64,000 nt of DNA, taken from Janthinobacterium agaricidamnosum. GTDB taxonomy: Bacteria > Pseudomonadota > Gammaproteobacteria > Burkholderiales > Burkholderiaceae_D. The stretch is taken from the NCBI RefSeq assembly GCF_003667705.1, contig NZ_CP033019.1:1860001-1924000 (forward strand). The letters run 5' to 3'. The position numbers were made by a program, and so were the translations under genes. Of this stretch, positions 24,284 to 32,703 are shown piece after piece. Within the stretch, counting starts at the first letter, position 1, and every line of letters begins with the position of its first letter. The notes under the pieces are model-generated. The model did not search any database, was not told the origin of the DNA, and was given only the letters and a program-made list of their open reading frames with translations.

Positions 24284-26028
24284 GGCGTTTCCTTGAGTGG
24301 GTGAGCGAGATCGGACTGCTTGCGGGCGATCAGCTCCGCGTCGCAGGTGGGGCAAAATTCATGTTTGCCGGCCAGGTAGCCGTGGCGCGGGCAGATGGAA
24401 AACGTGGGCGTGACGGTGATGTAGGGCAGCGAGAAGCGGCTCAGGGCGCGTTTGACCAGCTCGCGGCAGGCGTTCGCGTCCGACAGCGCTTCCGTCATGT
24501 ACAGGTGCAGTACCGTGCCGCCCGTGTACTTGCGCTGCAGCGCGTCCTGCAATTCCAGCGCTTCGAACGGGTCGTCCGTGTGGCCGACGGGCAGTTGCGA
24601 CGAGTTCGTGTAATACGGATTGTCGACGGTGCCGGCCTGCAGTATGGCGGGATAGCGCTTGCGGTCTTCGCGGGCGAAGCGGTACGTCGTGCCTTCGGCC
24701 GGCGTCGCTTCCAGGTTGTACATATGGCCCGTCTCTTCCTGGAAGGCCACCATGCGGGCGCGCACGTGGTCGAGCAGGCGGATCGCCAGCGCATGGCCCT
24801 CGGCGGACGTGACGTCCCAGGCGTCGCCGCTGAAATTGCGGATCATCTCGTTGATGCCGTTCACGCCCAGGGTAGAAAAGTGGTTGCGCAGGGTACCCAG
24901 GTAGCGCTTCGTGTACGGGAACAGGCCCTGCTGCATCAGTTCCTCGATGGTGCGGCGCTTGATTTCCAGGCTGGTCTTGCCCAGTTCCAGCAGGCGGTCC
25001 AGGTCCGCCATCAAGGCCGCTTCGTCGCCGCGCCACAGGTGGCCCAGGCGCGCGCAGTTGATCGTCACCACGCCCAGGGAGCCCGTCTGCTCGGCGGAAC
25101 CGAACAGGCCATTGCCCCTTTTCAGCAGTTCGCGCAAGTCCAGCTGCAAGCGGCAGCACATGGAGCGGATCATGTTCGGCTTGAGTTCCGAATTGATGAA
25201 GTTCTGGAAGTAGGGCAGGCCGTAGCGGGCCGTCATTTCGAACAGGCGTTCCGCGTTTTCGCTATGCCAGTCGAAATCCTCGGTGATGTTATAGGTGGGG
25301 ATGGGGAATGTGAAGACCCTGCCCTTGGCGTCGCCCGCCATCATGATCTCGATGTAGGCGCGGTTGATCATGTCCATCTCCGCCTGCAGCTCGCCATAGC
25401 TGAAGTCCATTTCCCGGCCGGCGATGACGGGAATCTGCTCGCGCAGGTCGTCCGGGCAGACCCAGTCGAAGGTGAGGTTGGTGAACGGCGTCTGCGTGCC
25501 CCAGCGCGACGGCACGTTGAGGTTGAAGATCAGCTCCTGCATGTACTGGCGCACGTCTTCGTAGCGCAGGCTGTCCTTGCGGATGTAGGGCGCCATATAG
25601 GTATCGAAGGAACTGAACGCCTGCGCGCCGGCCCACTCGTTTTGCAGGGTGCCGAGAAAATTGACGATTTGGCCGATGGCACTCGACATGTGTTTCGGCG
25701 GGCCTGATTCGATCTTGCCCGGCACGCCGTTCAAGCCTTCGTGCAGCAGGGTGCGCAGCGACCAGCCGGCGCAATAGCCGGCCAGCATGTCGAGGTCGTG
25801 GATGTGCAGGGCCGCTTCGCGGTGCGCCGCGCCCACTTCCGGCGGATACACCTGGTCCAGCCAGTAGTTGGCGATGACCTTGCCCGATACATTGAGTATC
25901 AGGCCGCCCAGCGAGTAACCCTGGTTGGCGTTGGCGTTGACACGCCAGTCGCGCCGGTCCAGGTATTCATTGATGGACGCGGCGACATCGACCTGGCCGC
26001 GTGTGGGGGAAACTGCATTTGTCGTCAT
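24280..26028 (-). CDS. nrdD: Anaerobic (class III) ribonucleoside-triphosphate reductase, large part
   Basis: 582 residues. Makes deoxyribonucleotides without oxygen, using a glycyl radical and formate-type chemistry. Visible are the N-terminal substrate region (SINEYLDRRDWRVNANANQG), HIHDLDMLAGYCAGWSL, VTINCARLGHLWRG (active-site Cys) and the zinc site CPRHGYLAGKHEFCPTCDAEL at the C-terminus. It has no ATP-cone domain and lacks the glycyl-radical tail, which is encoded by the following 65-codon ORF. ATG 26028 follows GGAGG. The operon order is nrdD, glycyl ORF, nrdG. An FNR-like site lies about 100 bases upstream. Confidence 0.93.
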   Translation of the reverse strand: MTTNAVSPTRGQVDVAASINEYLDRRDWRVNANANQGYSLGGLILNVSGKVIANYWLDQVYPPEVGAAHREAALHIHDLDMLAGYCAGWSLRTLLHEGLNGVPGKIESGPPKHMSSAIGQIVNFLGTLQNEWAGAQAFSSFDTYMAPYIRKDSLRYEDVRQYMQELIFNLNVPSRWGTQTPFTNLTFDWVCPDDLREQIPVIAGREMDFSYGELQAEMDMINRAYIEIMMAGDAKGRVFTFPIPTYNITEDFDWHSENAERLFEMTARYGLPYFQNFINSELKPNMIRSMCCRLQLDLRELLKRGNGLFGSAEQTGSLGVVTINCARLGHLWRGDEAALMADLDRLLELGKTSLEIKRRTIEELMQQGLFPYTKRYLGTLRNHFSTLGVNGINEMIRNFSGDAWDVTSAEGHALAIRLLDHVRARMVAFQEETGHMYNLEATPAEGTTYRFAREDRKRYPAILQAGTVDNPYYTNSSQLPVGHTDDPFEALELQDALQRKYTGGTVLHLYMTEALSDANACRELVKRALSRFSLPYITVTPTFSICPRHGYLAGKHEFCPTCDAELIARKQSDLAHPLKETP

Positions 26029-26123
26029 GAAACCTCCAATAAACACAACATGCGGTGTTTTTATGGAGATTAATCACTAAATATAGTGGCGTCAAAGGGC
26101 GCGTGCAGTTGCGTGACGAATCC

Positions 26124-26137
26124 TTGATGCAGGTGAA
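26124..26137 (-). promoter_or_regulatory. FNR/Anr-like site upstream of nrdD
   Basis: Plus-strand TTGAT-GCAG-GTGAA keeps 8 of 10 specified bases of the FNR consensus TTGAT-N4-ATCAA. A TATATT-like -10 for the minus strand lies at 26079-26084, placing the site about 58-60 bases before a predicted start. This is compatible with upstream (class I) activation. Confidence 0.45.
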
Positions 26138-26146
26138 AAAACCACG

Positions 26147-26563
26147 TCAGCCGCTTTTGTTCCAGCGCGTTTCGCGCAGGATCAGCCAGCTCGCGCAAAA
26201 GAACGCGGCGCCGCAGGCGGCCACGCTGGCGACGGAGGCGGGCAGCACGTGCGTCCAGATTTCCAGCGGCGTGTAGGTGCTCCAGCTGGCCACGCGCGCG
26301 TCGAAGGTGACGTAGTTCGCCAGCAGCCAGTAGACGGCCAGCAGGCCCGTGCAGATGGCGGCCTGACGCAGCAGCGGCATCTTGCGGCGCGCGAACACGG
26401 CCAGCAGGAACAGCAGCAGCACGCCCGGATACGCGCCCAGCACCTCGGGCGACAGCACGGAGATGGTCCCTGCGTCATAGCCATCGGGCGGCCCGGCCCA
26501 CTGCACCTGCAGCGCGGTGAGGAACAGGGTGAGCAGGAAAATCAGCAGCGGTTTGCGGGTCAT
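26147..26563 (-). CDS. Small multi-pass membrane protein of unknown function
   Basis: 138 residues with about four hydrophobic helices (LLIFLLTLFLTALQVQW, PGVLLLFLLAVFA, AAICTGLLAVYWLLANYV, VLPASVASVAACGAAFFCA). No catalytic or ligand motif is evident. The start ATG 26563 (MTRKPL) is preferred over the longer frame. It sits between the nrdD and ubiU promoters, so it may be a cargo gene of the anaerobic cluster, but that is only position. Function unknown. Confidence 0.6.
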   Translation of the reverse strand: MTRKPLLIFLLTLFLTALQVQWAGPPDGYDAGTISVLSPEVLGAYPGVLLLFLLAVFARRKMPLLRQAAICTGLLAVYWLLANYVTFDARVASWSTYTPLEIWTHVLPASVASVAACGAAFFCASWLILRETRWNKSG

Positions 26564-26647
26564 GGCGGGCAATCGGATAGGGAAAAAGTGGGGCATTTTA
26601 CAGCCAGGTCAAGCAAGTTGAACGCGCGCCAGCCATGCATGCATTCC

Positions 26648-26690
26648 TTCACCTGTGTCAAGGACTGGGCGGTATGGGCGGGGCTATAGT
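26648..26690 (+). promoter_or_regulatory. FNR-type promoter of ubiUVT
   Basis: TTCAC-CTGT-GTCAA (26648-26661) matches 7 of 10 bases of the FNR consensus. TATAGT at 26685-26690 makes a good -10. The predicted start near 26696 puts the FNR site centre at about -41.5, the canonical class II spacing. Confidence 0.6.
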
Positions 26691-26724
26691 CTGCACCCTG
26701 AGCCGATACAGGACTGTGAACACC

Positions 26725-27762
26725 ATGATGCTTGAATCAACCACCGCCACCCGCGTGGCCGGACCGCTGGAACTGGTCTGCCCCGCCGGCAGCCTGCCCG
26801 CCTTGAAAGCGGCCGTCGACAATGGCGCCGACACCGTGTACCTGGGTTTTCGCGATGCCACCAATGCACGCAATTTCGCCGGCCTCAATTTCGACGAAAA
26901 GGCCATCGCCGAGGGCGTGCGCTACGCCCACCAATATGGACGCAAGGTGCTGCTGGCGCTGAATACCTATCCGCAGCCGCACAACTGGGCCGTGTGGCGC
27001 AGCGCCATCGACCGCGCCGCGCAAGCCGGCATCGACGCCATGATCGTCGCCGATCCGGGCTTGATGGCGTATGCAAGCGAGCATCACCCGCAGCTGCGCC
27101 TGCACCTGTCCGTGCAAGGCTCGGCCACCAACTACGAAGCGATCAATTTTTACCAGGAACACTTCGGCATCGCCCGCGCCGTGCTGCCGCGCGTGCTGTC
27201 GATGGCGCAGGTCGAGCAACTGATCGCCAAGACGGACGTCGAGATCGAGGTCTTCGGCTTCGGCAGCCTGTGCGTGATGGTCGAAGGGCGCTGCGCGCTG
27301 TCATCGTATGCGACGGGCGAGGCGCCGAACACGCACGGCGTGTGCTCGCCGGCGAAATCCGTGCGCTGGCTGGAAACGCCGAACGGCCTCGAATCGCGCC
27401 TGAACGGCGTGCTGATCGACCGCTACGCACCGGGCGAAAACGCCAGCTATCCGACCCTGTGCAAGGGGCGTTTCGAAGTCAACGACGAAGAGTATTACGC
27501 CATCGAGGAGCCGGCCAGCCTGAACACGCTGGCGCTGCTGCCGCAGCTGATCGCCATGGGCGTGCGCGCCGTGAAGATCGAAGGGCGCCAGCGCAGCCCC
27601 GCGTATGTGGCGCAGGTGACGCGCGTGTGGCGCGAAGCGATCGACGCCTGCCGCGAAGGCAATGCGCGCTACGCCGTCAAGCCGGGCTGGATGGCGGCCA
27701 TGGACAAGCTGGCCGAAGGCCAGCAGCACACCTTGGGCGCGTATCACCGCTCCTGGAAATAG
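26725..27762 (+). CDS. ubiU: Ubiquinone biosynthesis protein UbiU (U32 peptidase-like)
   Basis: 345 residues. With UbiV it hydroxylates the ubiquinone ring without oxygen, using prephenate as oxygen donor. The U32 fold starts ELVCPAGSLPALKAAVDNGA. Four Cys expected to hold a 4Fe-4S cluster are present: FGSLCVMVEGRC, HGVCSPAKS and YPTLCKGR. The tail EGRQRSPAYVAQVTRVWREA is typical of UbiU. ATG at 26725 (or 26728) fits the predicted transcript start ~30 bases upstream. It is the first gene of ubiU-ubiV-ubiT, next to the anaerobic ribonucleotide reductase genes, consistent with anaerobic use. Confidence 0.93.
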   Translation: MMLESTTATRVAGPLELVCPAGSLPALKAAVDNGADTVYLGFRDATNARNFAGLNFDEKAIAEGVRYAHQYGRKVLLALNTYPQPHNWAVWRSAIDRAAQAGIDAMIVADPGLMAYASEHHPQLRLHLSVQGSATNYEAINFYQEHFGIARAVLPRVLSMAQVEQLIAKTDVEIEVFGFGSLCVMVEGRCALSSYATGEAPNTHGVCSPAKSVRWLETPNGLESRLNGVLIDRYAPGENASYPTLCKGRFEVNDEEYYAIEEPASLNTLALLPQLIAMGVRAVKIEGRQRSPAYVAQVTRVWREAIDACREGNARYAVKPGWMAAMDKLAEGQQHTLGAYHRSWK

Positions 27763-27840
27763 CAAAACCTGCTGCGCTTCTCGCCCCCGCCGCGAGCCGC
27801 TCGCTACGGTTTTGTCACTTAAAAAAATATTGGAAAAGGC

Positions 27841-28737
27841 ATGCTAAAACTCTCTTTGGGTCCCTTGCTGTACTACTGGCCGCGCGCCACCGTCTTCGAG
27901 TTTTACCAGCAGATCGCCGGCACCGCCGTCGATATCGTGTACCTGGGCGAAACCGTCTGCTCGCGCCGGCATGAGCTGCGCCTGGCCGACTGGCTCGATA
28001 TCGCCGACATGCTGGCCGCCGCCGGCAAGGAAGTGGTGCTGTCGACGCAGGCGCTGATCGAGGCGGGCGCCGAACTGGCCACCCTGCGCCGCATCACGGG
28101 CAATGGGCGCTACGGCGTCGAGGCCAACGACATGGGCGCCGTGCATTGCATGGAAAAGGGCGCATCCTTCGTCGCCGGCCCCCATTTGAACCTGTTCAAT
28201 GGCCCCAGCCTGCAACTGATGGCGCGCCTCGGTGCGCGGCGCTGGGTGATGCCGCTGGAAATGGGACAGACGGCGCTGGCCGAGATGCAGCGCCAGAAAC
28301 CGGAAGGGCTGGAGACGGAAGTGTTTGCCTACGGACGCATGCCGCTGGCGTTTTCCGCGCGCTGCTTCACGGCGCGCAACCGCAACCTGCCGAAGGACGA
28401 CTGCGGCTACAGCTGCCTGGAAGAGCCGGACGGCCTGCTGCTGCGCACGCGCGACGAAGTGCCCTTCCTCGTACTCAATGGCACGCAGACGCAGTCGGCG
28501 CTCGTCTACAACCTGGTGCGCGAACTCGACGCCATGCGCGACATGGGCGTGTCGGTGGCGCGCATCAGTCCGCAAGCCATGCATACGGAACAGGTGATCG
28601 CCATCTTCGACCGCGCCCGCCGGGGGCAGGTCAGCGGCATCGGCGCCCAGGCCCAGCTGGCGGCCTGCCAGCCGGCCGGCGCCTGCGACGGCTATTGGCA
28701 CGGCCAGCCCGGCATGGAACAGCACGCCGCCCATTGA
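27841..28737 (+). CDS. ubiV: Ubiquinone biosynthesis protein UbiV (U32 peptidase-like)
   Basis: 298 residues, partner of UbiU in oxygen-independent ring hydroxylation. It begins [21 protein letters not shown]. The cluster cysteines are in [11 protein letters not shown] and [21 protein letters not shown], the arrangement seen in UbiV. The C-terminus ([18 protein letters not shown]) carries two more Cys and a GYWHGQPGM motif common in the family. It starts 78 bases after ubiU, after AAAAGGC, and is followed 19 bases later by ubiT. Confidence 0.93.
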   Translation: MLKLSLGPLLYYWPRATVFEFYQQIAGTAVDIVYLGETVCSRRHELRLADWLDIADMLAAAGKEVVLSTQALIEAGAELATLRRITGNGRYGVEANDMGAVHCMEKGASFVAGPHLNLFNGPSLQLMARLGARRWVMPLEMGQTALAEMQRQKPEGLETEVFAYGRMPLAFSARCFTARNRNLPKDDCGYSCLEEPDGLLLRTRDEVPFLVLNGTQTQSALVYNLVRELDAMRDMGVSVARISPQAMHTEQVIAIFDRARRGQVSGIGAQAQLAACQPAGACDGYWHGQPGMEQHAAH

Positions 28738-28756
28738 ACGCATCGAAAGGAAGAAC

Positions 28757-29290
28757 ATGCAAGATCAACTGGAAAGATTGCCGGTCCCGGTCCCGGCCAA
28801 GCCTGCCATGAGCAAGCCCGCCGTGTCGTACCGGCTGCCCGAACCGCTGGCCGAATTGCTGTCCAAGCTGCCGCCGTATCCCGCCTCCTGGCTGTTCGTG
28901 CAAGGCTTGAACCGCTTGCTGGCGCCGCAATTGCCCGACGACGTGCGCTGCAGCCTGGAGGGGCGCAGCCTGCGCTTGCGCTTGCTGGACGCCGGTATCG
29001 CCTTCGATTTTGAGTGGCAGGGCACGGTGTTCGTGGCCGAACGCTATGTTGACGTGCCGGACCTGTGCATCGCCGCCAGCGTGCATGACTTGATGCTGCT
29101 GGCGCGGCGCCAGGAAGATCCGGACACCCTGTTCTTCAGCCGCCGTTTGAGCCTGGAAGGCGATACGGAGCTGGGCTTGCTGTTCAAGAATACGCTCGAT
29201 GCCATCGAATTGCCGCCGTTCGACCTGCAGTCGCTGGGACCGCGCCGCGTGCTGGCGCATTTGCGCGACCGGGGCGCGCGGGGAGGCTGA
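28757..29290 (+). CDS. ubiT: Ubiquinone biosynthesis accessory factor UbiT (SCP2 domain)
   Basis: 177 residues with an SCP2 lipid-binding domain (residues ~50-165), which in UbiT presents the hydrophobic ubiquinone intermediates to UbiU/UbiV. Seen are FVQGLNRLLAPQL, LEGRSLRLRLLDAGIAFDFEW and DTLFFSRRLSLEGDTELGLLFKNTLDAI, the last being the SCP2 core. The start follows AGGAAGAAC. It is the third gene of the unit, and ends facing a small metal-binding protein gene. Confidence 0.92.
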   Translation: MQDQLERLPVPVPAKPAMSKPAVSYRLPEPLAELLSKLPPYPASWLFVQGLNRLLAPQLPDDVRCSLEGRSLRLRLLDAGIAFDFEWQGTVFVAERYVDVPDLCIAASVHDLMLLARRQEDPDTLFFSRRLSLEGDTELGLLFKNTLDAIELPPFDLQSLGPRRVLAHLRDRGARGG

Positions 29291-29312
29291 GCGGAAAAGG
29301 GGAGGCGGGCGC

Positions 29313-29576
29313 TCAGTGGCGGCAGTGGCCGCAGGCGCCGCTGCACGATGGCAATTGTTCTTCATCGGACGCCTCGCCCATGAAGCCGGCGTCGTTGACG
29401 GCGGTCAGCAAACGTTCCTGCGTGGCCAGGCGTTCGTCGAATTGCACCGTGGCGCCGTGGCGCGCCAGCGAGACGCAGACGGTGGCCACGCCTGTGACGG
29501 CCTCAAGTGCGCCCGTCAATCTGTCGGCGCAGCCTTCGTGATCCATTCCAATAATATTCAAGCGCGCTGTCTGCAT
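29313..29576 (-). CDS. Heavy-metal-associated domain protein with altered metal motif
   Basis: 87-residue ferredoxin-like HMA protein (ARLNIIGMDHEGCADRL, then ALEAVTGVATVCVSLARHGATVQFD). The usual GMTCxxC metal site reads GMDHEGC, so the first Cys is a His and the ligands would be His and Cys. A Cys/His-rich tail (LPSCSGACGHCRH) offers an additional site. ATG 29576 follows AAGAGGACC. It is a single gene, not next to a copper ATPase. It is likely a small metallochaperone; metal unknown. Confidence 0.8.
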   Translation of the reverse strand: MQTARLNIIGMDHEGCADRLTGALEAVTGVATVCVSLARHGATVQFDERLATQERLLTAVNDAGFMGEASDEEQLPSCSGACGHCRH

Positions 29577-29824
29577 GTGGTCCTCTTGTTTTTCAGATAA
29601 AAAAACAGCGTAGGCGAGGGGCGCGCATGCCGTCCAGAGCAGCACGCAAGATTTATTTTCTATTTACGGTTTTATTGATCTGGATTAATTTGCACCGCTC
29701 CACTTCCGCCTGAATTGCTGTTGTTTTGTACACAGTTTCCATAATCCAGTCGACAAGCGTGCCCTGCTGCGCGATACTGTCATTCTGATAAGAACGCTGA
29801 TGAAAGCGCTGGAAAGGAGGGGCC

Positions 29825-30694
29825 ATGCAGCGCCGCCCCCTGCTCAAGCTTGCCGCCCTGTGGCCGTTGGGCGCTGCCGCCGCCGGCACGTCGCCGCCGC
29901 TGCCGCTCGTCTATCCGCGCCACCAGGCGCTCGATGATCCGCAGCAAGGTTATGTGACGGCCTTGCTGCAAATGGCGCTGTCGCGGTCGGGCCATGCCTA
30001 TGCCTTGCGCCGCTCCGCACTGCGCATGGTGCAGACGCGCGCCATGCAGGAAATCGCCATGGCGTCAGGCAGCGTCGATGTCGTCTGGGCCATGACGAGC
30101 CGGGCGCGCGAAACGCAATTGCTGCCGGTGCGTATACCGATCGACCGTGGCCTGATCGGCTGGCGCGTGGCCCTGATCCATGCCCGCCAGACGCAGCTGC
30201 TGCGCGGCGTGCGCAGCGTCGCCGCCCTGGCGCGGCTGTCTGCCGGCCAGATGCGCGACTGGCCCGACTGCGCCATCCTGCAGGCGAACGGCTTGCGCCT
30301 CGATACCTCGAGCACCTACGAAGGCCTGTTCCAGCAGCTGGCGGCGGGGCGCATCGACTACTTTCCCCGCTCCGTGATCGAGGCCCAAAGCGAGCTGGCC
30401 AGCCACGCGCAATTGCCGCTGGCGCTAGACACCCACCTGGTCATCCGCTACCCGGCCGCACTGTACTTTTTTGTCGGCAAGCACCGGCCGGAACTGGCGC
30501 GCCACATTGAACTGGGACTGGAAACCATGCTGGCCGATGGCAGCTTTGCGCAGCTGTTCCAGCGCCATTTCGGCCGTCTCGCGCAGGGCCTGAATCTGTC
30601 CCGGCGTTACGTGCTGGAGCTCGTCAATCCTGACCTGCCGGAGGAGACGCCGCTGGCGCGCAAGGCACTTTGGTATCGTCCAAATCATTACTAA
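29825..30694 (+). CDS. Periplasmic solute-binding protein family, substrate unknown
   Basis: 289 residues with a short N-terminal signal-like segment starting MQRRPLLKLAALWPLGAAAA (an RR pair precedes it, though no full Tat motif). The mature part resembles extracellular solute-binding family 3: two-lobe features such as IPIDRGLIGWRVALIH, TSSTYEGLFQQLAAGRIDYFPRS and FFVGKHRPELARHIELGLETM. There is no adjacent permease or ATPase. It may serve as a sensory or orphan binding protein. Start follows GGAGGGGCC. Confidence 0.75.
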   Translation: MQRRPLLKLAALWPLGAAAAGTSPPLPLVYPRHQALDDPQQGYVTALLQMALSRSGHAYALRRSALRMVQTRAMQEIAMASGSVDVVWAMTSRARETQLLPVRIPIDRGLIGWRVALIHARQTQLLRGVRSVAALARLSAGQMRDWPDCAILQANGLRLDTSSTYEGLFQQLAAGRIDYFPRSVIEAQSELASHAQLPLALDTHLVIRYPAALYFFVGKHRPELARHIELGLETMLADGSFAQLFQRHFGRLAQGLNLSRRYVLELVNPDLPEETPLARKALWYRPNHY

Positions 30695-30964
30695 TGGTTT
30701 AGTTGAGCTATGTCAAACGACTGCTTCAATCGTGCGCAGGATGTTTGAGGAAACGCAAAGCGAGTTCAACAGAACACCTGTTGACACTTATAAAATTTTC
30801 GCCGAACATCATTCCATCTTGCAACACTTTGCAATACTTTCCCAGCGATAGCCGCCATGGCGGCTGTCGTGCGGACCCGTGCGCCCGTTCAACGGCAAGC
30901 CGCCGCCAGCCACCGAACGCTGTGCTCCCTTGTAACCATCCGTTATCTTTTCGAAGGTTTGCCC

Positions 30965-32647
30965 ATGCTCGATTCGATCGCGTCGGTATTGCACCAGGTG
31001 CCGGAATTGGCCCTGTTCCTGGCGCTGGCGCTGGGCTACGCGGTAGGGCAGATACGCTTCGGCCCGATCCAGCTCGGCGGCGTGTGCGGCACCCTGATCG
31101 CCGCGCTGCTGATCGGCCAGCTTGGCATTACCCTGGACGCCAGCGTGAAAAACGTTTTCTTCATGCTGTTTATCTTTGCCCTCGGCTACGCGGGCGGTCC
31201 CCAGTTCTTTGCCAACCTCAATGCCAAGGGCTTGCGCTTGGGAATACTGTGCCTGATCGAAGTGGTGGTGGTGCTGGCGCTGGTGCTGCTGGCCACGCGT
31301 TTCCTGGGCCTGGACCAGGGGACGGCGGCCGGCATGATGGCGGGCGCGGCGACGGAATCGGCCGTCGTCGGCACCGCCACGGACGCGATCTCGAAGCTGG
31401 CGCTGCCGGCGGCCCGCATCGCCGAGCTGCAAGCCAATGTGGTCACCGCGTATTCCATCACGTATATCTTTGGCCTGATCGCCATCGTCATCGTCACCAG
31501 CCAGATTTTTCCGCTGTTGTTGCGCGTCAATCTGCGCGAGGAAGCGGACAAATTATGGGAAAAAATGGGCGGCGCGCAGGCGGGCGCCGACGATTTGCAG
31601 GCGACGCCGGAAATGGTCGGCCGCGCTTACCGCATCAGCCGGGGCGCGGGACGCCGCCTCGATGCCTTGCAGCATATTTTTGCGGGCCGCGCCAGCATCA
31701 CGCGCGTGCGCCGGCACGGCAAGGTCTTGCCGCTGGAGCCGGCACTGCGCCTGCGCAATAACGACGAAGTGCTGGTGATCGGCCACCGTCCCGCACTGGT
31801 GGCGGCCGAAGCCATCCTGGGCGAGGAATTTGCCGACACGACGGGCTTGAACATGGCCGTCTCCGCCGTCGAAGTGGTGCTGCAGCAAGCCGCGCTGGTC
31901 GGCCAGCCCTTGCGCCAGCTGGCCTTGCCCACCGGCGTGCATGTGGCGGCCGTCATCCGCGGCGAGCACAGCATGCCGCCCTTGCCCGACCTGGCCCTGC
32001 AGCGCGACGACGTGCTGCGCCTGTATGGCACGACGGAAGGACGCGAACTGAACACGGCGCTGTCGGCCATCGGCAAGCGCGTGCCCACGGGCGACCGCAG
32101 CAATATCGTCTACGCCAGCATTGGCATCGTGCTCGGTGTGTATATCGGCGGCTTTACCGCCAGGCTGGGCGGCATTCCGTTTTCGCTGGGCACGGGCGGC
32201 GGGGCCTTGCTGACGGGGCTCGTATTCGGCTGGTACCAGGCGCGAAAACCTGGCATGCCGGGCATCCACCCCAGCGCGCTCGACATGATGAAGGATATCG
32301 GCCTGGCCACCTTCATCGCCTGCGTCGGCCTGGCGTCGGGACCGCAGGCAATCGAGCTGGTGCGCCAGTACGGCTTGTCGCTGCCGCTGATGGGCGTCTT
32401 GATCGCCGTCATCCCCGCCTCGCTGTCGTTGCTGGTGGGCCACTTTTTCCTCAAGCTGGAAGCGCCCGTGCTCTTGGGCGCCATCGCCGGCCAGCAGTGC
32501 AGCACGCCAGCCTTGTCGGCCGTGCAGAACGCGGCCGGCAATTCCACGCCCTTGCTGGGCTACACGATTACCTATGCCATCTCGAACGTGGTGCTGCCTC
32601 TGCTGGGGCCGCTCATCGTGGCCCTGGCCGGGTCCGTTCATGCATGA
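30965..32647 (+). CDS. Aspartate:alanine exchanger family transporter (AspT type), copy 1
   Basis: 560-residue AAEx-family membrane exchanger. It has two membrane halves (residues ~10-175 and ~385-560) flanking a cytoplasmic RCK/TrkA-C region of ~180 residues. The N-terminal half has LFLALALGYAVGQIRFG and GTLIAALLIGQLG, and TESAVVGTATDAI carries the family's internal repeat; NVVLPLLGPLIVALAG is near the end. With the decarboxylase it would bring aspartate in and alanine out, generating a proton gradient. Start ATG 30965; upstream in-frame codons are not conserved in style. First gene of a three-gene operon with a close paralogue. Confidence 0.88.
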   Translation: MLDSIASVLHQVPELALFLALALGYAVGQIRFGPIQLGGVCGTLIAALLIGQLGITLDASVKNVFFMLFIFALGYAGGPQFFANLNAKGLRLGILCLIEVVVVLALVLLATRFLGLDQGTAAGMMAGAATESAVVGTATDAISKLALPAARIAELQANVVTAYSITYIFGLIAIVIVTSQIFPLLLRVNLREEADKLWEKMGGAQAGADDLQATPEMVGRAYRISRGAGRRLDALQHIFAGRASITRVRRHGKVLPLEPALRLRNNDEVLVIGHRPALVAAEAILGEEFADTTGLNMAVSAVEVVLQQAALVGQPLRQLALPTGVHVAAVIRGEHSMPPLPDLALQRDDVLRLYGTTEGRELNTALSAIGKRVPTGDRSNIVYASIGIVLGVYIGGFTARLGGIPFSLGTGGGALLTGLVFGWYQARKPGMPGIHPSALDMMKDIGLATFIACVGLASGPQAIELVRQYGLSLPLMGVLIAVIPASLSLLVGHFFLKLEAPVLLGAIAGQQCSTPALSAVQNAAGNSTPLLGYTITYAISNVVLPLLGPLIVALAGSVHA

Positions 32648-32703
32648 GCAGCTTGCAAGAGCACAGGCAGTAAAGAATTCCTTCAACACGAAAGGCGGTC
32701 CGC

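Noticed and set aside
30703..31761. 352-residue plus-strand frame before and across aspT copy 1
   Set aside because: Its C-terminal two thirds are out of phase with the exchanger, and its N-terminus has no domain or ribosome binding site.
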